From positions 114,263,640-114,327,639 of the forward strand of contig NW_026262712.1 in NCBI RefSeq assembly GCF_021869535.1: a stretch of DNA of 64,000 bases, given 5' to 3'. A model generated the notes under the pieces. That model had not been told where the DNA came from. It saw only the letters and a program-made list of their open reading frames with translations, and did not search any database. The DNA is from Mytilus californianus. Lineage: Eukaryota > Mollusca > Bivalvia > Mytilida > Mytilidae. Positions 36,801 to 45,800 of the stretch are shown piece by piece. The position numbers and the translations under genes were made by a program. Every line of letters starts with the position of its first letter. Positions within the stretch are counted from its first letter, which is position 1.

Positions 36801-39800
36801 AATTTCCGGGCTCGGAAAACAACATCTCCGTAAAAATGAGGATGTGCTATACCGTTTGAAATAAATTTTCTACAGATAAAACCAAATTTCAAAACCAAAT
36901 CTCTTTATATCTATGGAAGAATTTAGTAAAGGTTTTAAGTAATTTGTGGTAACGAAATCCCTGACTTAATAATTTACCAGTAATACATAGATAACATTCA
37001 TTAAAATTCGAAACGTCACAACAGACTCGGGCATAGCGAACGAGATGTGATACATAAACACCGTAAGTTGGTGCCAAAGGAGCATCACCATCCAAAAAAG
37101 GAAAATTAAGAATAGGGAACGAAAAATCGTCCCTTTTGTCGTAAATTTTAGTGTAGAGTTTCCCTTGTAAAACTGAAATATCTAAATCTAGGAAAGGACA
37201 ATTATTACCGTTTATATTTGAAGCATTTAAATGCTAGATGATTATTTAAGTATTTCTTAAGTTCTTTGAAAGACAAAAAATAGGGTCCAATGAAAAACAA
37301 ATCAACATTTTTGGAGATAAGAAAACGAAAAAAAAAACATTGAAATAACTTTTTATACTTTGTCGGGGAAAGTGCAGTGTACACAAAGTCGAGAATGTGA
37401 CGACTAAAACTGCATGTGTATTGACAACGAGTTATGTGAACCGTCTCATTAGTCGTATTAAACTATAAAAGATATATATTTAATTTTAGTTGACGCTAAA
37501 GGCTTACTATTCAGTAAACCTTTGCCGGAACAAGTATGTAAGTATCTTCGTGTTAAACCTCTTCCAGAACAGGTTTGTAAGTATCTTCGTGCTAAACCTC
37601 TCACTGAACAGGTTTGTAAGTACCTTCGTGTTAAACCTCTTCCAGAACAGGTTTGTAAGTATCTTTGTGTTAACCCTCTTCCAGAACAGGTTTGTAAGTA
37701 TCTTTTTGTTAAACCTCTTCCAGAACAGGTTTGTAAGTATCTTCGTGTTAAACCTCTTCCAGAACAGGTTTTTAAGTATCTTCGTGTTAAACCTCTTTCA
37801 GAACAGGTTTGTAAGTATCTTCGTGTTAAACCTCTTCCAGAACAGGTTTGTAAGTATCTTCGTGTTAAACCTCTTCCAGAACAGGTTTGTAAGTATCTTC
37901 GTGCTAAACCTCTTACTGAACAGGTTTGTAAGTATCTTCGTGTTAAACCTCTTTCAGAACAGGTTTGCAAGTATCTTCGTGTTAAACCTCTTCCAGAACA
38001 GGTTTGTAAGTATCTTCGTGCTAAACCTCTTCCTGAACAGGTTTGTAAGTATCTTCGTGCTAAACCTCTTGCTGAACAGGTTTGTAAATACATGTATCTT
38101 TATGTTAAACCTCTTCCAGAACAGGTTTGTAAGTATCTTCGTGCTAAACCTCTTACTGAACAGGTTTGTAAATATCTTCGTGTTAAACCTCTTCCAGAAC
38201 AGGTTTGTAAGTATCTTCGTGTTAAACCTCTTTCAGAACAGGTTTGTAAGTATCTTCGTGTTAAACCTCTTCCAAAACAGGTTTGTTATTATCTTCGTGT
38301 TAAACCTCTTCCAGAACAGGTTTGTAAGTATCTTCGTGCTAAACCTCTCACTGAACAGGTTTGTAAGTATCTTCGTGTTAAACCTCTTCCAGAACAGGTT
38401 TGTAAGTATCTTCGTGCTAAACCTCTCACTGAACAGGTTTGTAAGTATCTTCGTGTTAAACCTCTGACTGAACAGGTTTGTAAGTATCTTCGTGCTAAAC
38501 CTCTTACTGAACAGGTTTGTAAATACATGTATCTTTATGTTAAACCTCTTCCAGAACAGGTTTGTTAGTATCTTCGTGCTAAACCTCTTACTGAACAGGT
38601 TTGTAAATATCTTCGTGTTAAACTTCTTCCAGAACAGGTTTGTAAGTATCTTTATGTTAAACCTCTTCCAGAACGATTATGTAAGAATCTTTGTATAAAA
38701 CCTCTTCCAGAACGATTTTGTGAGTACAACAAAATGTATTTTTATGTTAAACCATTTTCCAGAACAAGTTTATGAGTTGTTAAACCTTTTCCAGAACAAA
38801 TTTATGAGTATCTTTACGGTAAACCTTTTAGAGAACAAGTTTATGAGTATCTTTATGTAAAACCTTTTAGAGAACAAGCTTATGAGTATCTTTATGTTAA
38901 ACCTTTTAGAGAACAAGTTTATGAGTATCTTTATGTTTAACCTTTTAGAGAACAAGCTTATGAGTATCTTTATGTTAAACCTTTTAGAGAACAAGTTTAT
39001 GAGTATCTTTATGTTAAACCTTTTAGAGAACAAGTTTATGAGTATCTTTATGTTACTTAAACTGATCAAAGAGATTCCTTCTAAACTAATTAAACAAATG
39101 TTGAATGTATTTAGAAATAAAGAAAGTAGGGGATTCTTGTGCTAAAACATTTAATGGAACTATTTGAAAATCAGAAAATCAGAAATCAATTATCTACAGA
39201 AATCTTCTAAAAGTATACTATGGAATACATACATAACAAATCAAAGACCTGTAACATATAATAAATTTTATTCATAGCAAAACAGGACAATCTTGTTTAT
39301 TATACAAGCTGGGGTGATTGGACGCCATGTAGTGTTTGTGGCGCAGAAGGCGAGCGCAAAAGACGAGGTATGTTGGAATACGTACACGATACCTTATAGA
39401 ATGTAGTTTTCAGAATGAAAAATGTGTTTTTCGAAATTAATCTGAAACTATCGTAGAGATATTATTACTAAACCATGTTTCTTGTAAAAGGTGGGTGCAA
39501 ATTAACCAAAAATATGTGAATAAAACAAGATGTGGGTTAATACGTTAATGAGACAACAAACAAACAAAGCAACAAAAAAAACCCCGAAACTTTGATATAT
39601 GCACATGCCAAAGTGTATTTCTTGTCGTGGATGCTGGTATCAAATCCGAAAGGATAAATAGTTGAAAGTACACTATATATTGTTGTTATGTTGTTCGGAT
39701 CATTTGTTGGATAGGTTTTTACATATACAAATGGCAGTCCAATCTGGTCAGATGATAGATGCAAGAAAGTTTGTTTTTGCCTTTTTTAGTATTTGTACAT

Positions 39801-42800
39801 TAAAGAGATAAAGGTCATAATTTATTTATGTTCGGGTCAGCAATGTAGATAACCATCATATAACAAGACAAAACACGCATGTTTTTATTTTTTTGCGTTT
39901 TTTACAGGAACATGCATGGCCAGACTATACAGTGCAAGAAAGATGATAAGTAATTTTGAACAGTTATATTACATTTTACATTCGTACAAAGCAGGGTTAC
40001 CATGTAGATCCTCGCTGTTTGAAAGATATTATTATAGTATGTCCAAACACCGTGATCGTCCAGATGAGATGGAATATAAATCGTGTCATGTGCATTGTTG
40101 GAGTGGTAAGTAAACAAGTAATACGTTATTTAGTTTGGTGCAGAAATATATTATTAAAAGTAAACGTTTTAACCCTTGATGTTAATGCTTCATCATTCAA
40201 TAGAAACCCAAGCATTTCACACCGTATAGATTACAATAATTCATGTTTATTTATTTTTTTTAATTTTTTTTTTTTTTTTCTCATTAATTTTTTTTTTTTT
40301 CTTCTTCTTCTTCTTCTTTCACCTTTTTTCATATTGATATATTTATTACAGAGCATGCCAGTATTTATATTTATGTATTGTCCAATAAGTGTATTATTTT
40401 TTGTAAAAGGAGACAGATTTGTAAAAGCAAATTGCTTGTTTCTGAATCCTTAATATTATTTCATTTGTATAATATCGTTTAATGTTGATTTATCTGAATA
40501 AATATTGTTTAAACCAAGTAATACGTATGGATGTAACCGTATTGGTAGGCACGTAGATCGCCGCAATGAAGGTCTGATATCCGGCTGAGGTGGCTTGGGG
40601 TAAGAATGTATCAGTTGTGTCTGGGTAGGTAGAGTGAATTCTTGCGGACTTCTACACATACCTCTACCTTGTGAATCAGCGTATCAGTCTACTTCCTGCA
40701 GAATACTTACTAACTTGTGAATCAGCGTGACGGTCTTCTACCTGCAGAATACTTAATAACCTGTGAATCAGCGTGACGGTCTTCTTCCTGCAGAATACTT
40801 ACAATCTTGTGAATCAGCGTGACGGTCTACTTCCTGCGGACCACTTACTGTAACAGATACTACTACCTTGTCGGAATCAGTATGTCGGTCTGCTATCTGT
40901 GGACTACTAACTATCTTGTGAATCAGCGTGTCGGTCTACTTCCTGTGGACTACCAGCAGATACTACTACCTTTTGAATCAGCTTGCATTTAAAAAATGAC
41001 GTATTTAAACTCGGGAAAGTTCTTGCATATTTCCAAAGCAAGAGCTACAGGCATGTTTACTAGTCATTTCAGTTAAAATACAAACCACTTCAGTAAAAAA
41101 ACATCTTAAGATGGTCTGACGATTCAAAGTTCTCACCGTCCTCTTTAGCGGCAGTATCTAACCAACAGTTGTTATGTATCATAATTATGTACCGGTGTGG
41201 TATCGCTATATGTATTATAATTATGTACCGGTGTGGTATCGCTATATGTATTATAATTATGTACCGGTGTGGTATCGCTATATGTATTATAATTATGTAC
41301 CGGTGTGGTATCGCTATATGTATTATAATTATGTACTGGTGTGGTATCGCTATATGTATTATAATTATGTTCTGGTGTGAAATCGCTACATATCACTTGA
41401 TTATAAAAAGGAATGTTTTATATTTTACTGCATAGGTGGTGGTGCTGGGAAAAAATTTGCATCAGTCAAACTCGACAAAATAGAATTTCAAAACGTTATG
41501 AAAAAATGTAAGTAATATAGTATATATAGTTTATCAAGATCGTATAAAATGATTCAATTGACATATACTGAGCTAAAAGAAATAGCAACATTTATATGTG
41601 AATTGAAAAAAAAACTTGGAATTAAAAAAATCAAACGTTGCGGAAAGAACTTTTATAATAGAGTTCTTGTCGGGTGTATTTTCTTTGTTACAATAATTTA
41701 TTTACTTTAATGTTTAAAAGTGTAGTTTATTTTTTTTAAATTTGAAATTGAAAATATATTGCTAATTCTTTTTTACTCGGTGTTTAGTTTGGCTATGTAA
41801 AATTATCGAGATTTAGTAAAAATGAAGGAATAGACTTGAGAAGTAAAAAGAATTTGGAAATTTTATGTTTAGACGAAGTTTTTAAAGTTTGAGTTTAATT
41901 CAATGTTAAAAAAAATCGACATCAATATCCTTTACATCATAAGCGGCTTTTACATAGTTTATTATGTAGAATTGGATTATTTTTACTTTATATTTACAGT
42001 TCCAGAGACAACAGTTATTGCTACAGAAGGAGACAGAGTTGATTTAATTTGTCCGGGGTATATATGATTAAACACAAAGTTTCTATTCATATTTGTCGTC
42101 GATAAATTGATTTTCATTTCATCTTTTATCATATTCTTGTGAGAATTTCATATATTATGAATTATTTAAACAAAAATGACAAAAGTAACTTTCGAATTAT
42201 GTTTCGGTTTAAGAATTAAAGAAGAATACCAGAAGGTGGTGAGTAACTTAAAGGAATAGTCAAACGGTTTATAGCAATGAACCATCCCTACGGCACGTCT
42301 ATAGGTGCAATGAACCATCCCTACGGCACGTCTATAGGCGCAATGAACCATCCATACGGCACGTCTATAGGTTCAATGAACCATCCCTACGGCACGTCTA
42401 TAGGTCCAATGAACCATCCCTACGGCACGTCTATAGTTCCAATGAACCATCCCTATGGTACGTCTATAGGTCCAATGAACCATCCCTACGGCACGTCTAT
42501 AGGTGCAATGAACCATCCCTACGGCACGTCTATAGGTGTAATGAACCATCCCTACGGTACGTCTATAGATACAATGAACCATCCCTACGGCACGTCTATA
42601 GGTCCAATGAACCATCCCTACGGCACGTCTATAGGTCCAATGAACCATCCCTACGGCACGTCTATAGGTCCAATGAACCATCCCTACGGCACGTCTATAG
42701 GTGTAATGAACCATCCCTACGGTACGTCTATAGATACAATGAACCATCCCTACGGCACGTCTATAGGTGTAATGAACCATCTGTACGGTACGTCTATAGG

Positions 42801-45800
42801 TGCAATGAACCATCCCTACGGCACGTCTATAGGTCCAATGAACCATCCATGCGGCACGTCTATAGGTGTAATGAACCATCCCTACGGTACGTCTATAGAT
42901 GCAATGAACCATCCCTACGGCACGTCTTTAGGTGCAATGAACCATCCCTACGGCACGTCTATAGGTCCAATGAACCATTCCTACGGCACGTCTATAGGTG
43001 CAATACCACCATATCACATCACACTCATTATATCTTGGGTGTTTTAAGGCACTATTGTTTTTTTTTATTTGGAGTTTCAGTAAAATATTTAAGAAACACG
43101 GTTTCAACTAGTTACTATTTTTTTTTGTATACATAAAAAGAAAGTGGAGTACTTTCCTTGTTGAACTCCAGCGAAGGTTATTTATTTCTATGCAATGCAA
43201 GTTGTTTAAAATTGTCACCCTATTACTGCTTATGCTGGTAAGGACGTAACTTTATTCAGGCAAAGTATTTCTGTATGTATAATAGTAAAATCAGCACATT
43301 TTGTTTAAAACGGGTTATTAAACATGAGGAAAAGAGGAAAGCATTAATTAGCTGCGTCGGATAGAAATCGACCTTATGGAAATGAATATCAATACATCTG
43401 TTAACCCATTTCGGTTTGAAAAAATCTCTACTTAAAGTCTGTAACTGTTTGAAAATTGAGTTGATACAAGAACCCTTTAAAATAGACAAAAAATCATCTT
43501 TTATCTTGTATTTTAAAGTTCCAAAATCAATCAAAGTCTCATACATGTACATTGCACTTGCGCTTGCATAAGGTCGATTTCTATCAATTTTGTAAGTATT
43601 ACATCATAAGTTACAGAGTGCATAGCAATAGACCATCCGAAACACATCTATAGGTCACACGCTCCATATCAATATAACATCCAACAACATGTCTATAGGT
43701 CATACAGTTCACAGCTATGGAGAAGTTTTCGCATGCTATTGTAATCATCTTTAACTGAAGTCTTGAGAAAAAAATCAAGAGATTCACCAACATATAATTC
43801 ATGTTTATGTATTTGAAGTATATATATTAAGCTAGTGGCGGATATAAATAATTCTTTTATCTTGAATAGTTGTATAACATGTATAACAAATGGTGCAACT
43901 AAAAACGCACAATAACAATCAAACCGCATAAAAATGTTAACACTATATATATAGCAGAAGGTCTGGACGGGGGTCCTTCATTTCAGTCTGTATTCTTTTT
44001 TTTTATGACATTTTTATCTATTCTTTATACGTTTTGTCCATAATTCTCTTTTCTTTATAATTTAACACTTCCGGCATTATTCTCTATTCCGGGCTGTATT
44101 TTTCGGTACATTTTTTTCTACTAGTATTCTTTATATGTTTTGCCATTATTCTCTATTCTGTAAACCCCCATCCACACCCTCATAGCATAGAAATATCTTC
44201 GACAACTTGGCGATGATATATCTTTTTCGAGATTTTTCGTCAGCACCATAAAGAAGAATGTGAGGAGCATACGATTAAAAAAAAAAAAGATCTGATCAAA
44301 AAGTATGCCGATAAGTGAAATAAACATGTACAAATAACCTTCTGGAGCTCATTAGGTAGTTCCTGTCTCATATTACACAAAATAACAGGATTATGAATGT
44401 TTTTGATACCATGATCACGTCGACATCTATGACGTTGATTCATCTTTGGACTGTTCTGTTTAAAACAAGTTGATGTTCACATTAAACAGCATAATACTGT
44501 GATTGGTATCTATCTTAATTTATTCTGACCTCATATTCTGTCACTTTCATCTGCAATCTGATTGGGTGTAAAATATGTTATTATACTTCATGTCAAAATG
44601 CCAGATTCTGATTGGTTAATACGAGGGAGACAATTTACTCTATCCTATGGTAAATACTCTATTACCCTTGACGGAGACGCTTGATCAAGTGTGCGCTTTA
44701 TTAAATACGTATGGTTGTTATGTACAAGACGTCATAGTTTATTACTTTGAATTTGAAATTTAATAGACAGTAATAACAGAATATTCAATATTATAAATTA
44801 AATAGCACATATCTGAGAGGGTGATAGAGCAGATTGCTACCCCTCGAAAAGACATTGTCAACCTTGACTTCGCCACAGTTGACAATGTTTTCTCGGGGTA
44901 ACAATCTGCTCTATCACCCTCTCAGCTATGTGTTATTTATATATTACCACAATTAATGCATCTGTAATTAGTATGACTTTTAACCGACCGCATTCGATTT
45001 CAGACGTTCACATTCCTATGTTAACCATTTAGTTAAATGAGGTAGTAGATCATCTCAGTTAACCAAGTAAGACTGATTTCAGTCGATCATTTCATAATAT
45101 GAACAAATAAAACCGACTGTAATCGATTGCTATTGATTAATGAAATCTACATCAAACTTAAGAGACTCATATATACAGCTCATCACTTGTCTAGGACGAT
45201 TGAAATATTTTCCTCTCATTGTTTTATATAAGGAGATGTGGTAGGATTGTTGATGAGACAACTTTTCACCAGCAACCGATTTTTTTACCTGCCTTTTTTT
45301 ATTAGCAATTTATAAATCTTGTGATCTTTAATACTTGTTTCAGGTCGTCGATAGACACTCTTGTGTATTGGATAAAAGGAACAAAATATATGTCGTCATT
45401 AAAATTACGTGAGGAGACGTCGGACAGAGTAGACATTGATGCATATAATGTTTTTGTTATACACACTTCACTGATGGAAGATTCCCGCTCATACACATGC
45501 GCTTATGCTGGCAGAACACGAATGATTTTCCATTTGAAAGGTATTTTTTCATCAGAATTTGGAGAAGATTTAGTTAAATATAATAGGAATGAATAAACAT
45601 GTGGAAATAAAACCGATACTCCAGAGTTGACATAAGTATCATAAATAGTATGTGACAAATTCTTCGATCAAAGCTATGGACAGTGGTGCAGAATGTTTTT
45701 GCTTTACACTTTTACCATACAGGTCAGTATACAGCCTTAACAAAAGACACGTGTCTATAGGTCTCTATAGAATATGCTAAGCTCTAAAACGTAGCGAGTC

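Larger units (their letters stand above)
26546..37489 (+). other. Large intron E-F packed with repeats
   Basis: An intron of about 10.9 kb holding two Penelope-like elements, a 35-bp minisatellite and several R-family copies. Outside those features I see no exon of suitable phase, although a phase-1/phase-1 mini-exon could be missed. Confidence 0.6.

Noticed and set aside
37458-38528. Minus-strand 211-codon and plus-strand 325-codon open frames in the 39-bp array
   Set aside because: They are alternative frames of a 39-bp tandem repeat without stops. Only the frame continuous with the exon F acceptor is considered further.
39288-39367. Alternative start of exon G at the aaaacag acceptor
   Set aside because: It would enter in phase 0 while both exon E and exon F end in phase 1. 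The catag acceptor 11 bases upstream keeps the frame.
39956-40453. 165-codon plus-strand frame over exon H and its intron
   Set aside because: It reads exon H in the wrong phase, then runs through poly-T giving poly-Phe/Leu. The in-phase exon with gtaagt donor explains the conservation.
41169-41435. Open frames on both strands over the 36-bp array
   Set aside because: The unit length is a multiple of three and lacks stops in several frames. There are no splice-compatible ends, and the array stops before the real exon I acceptor.
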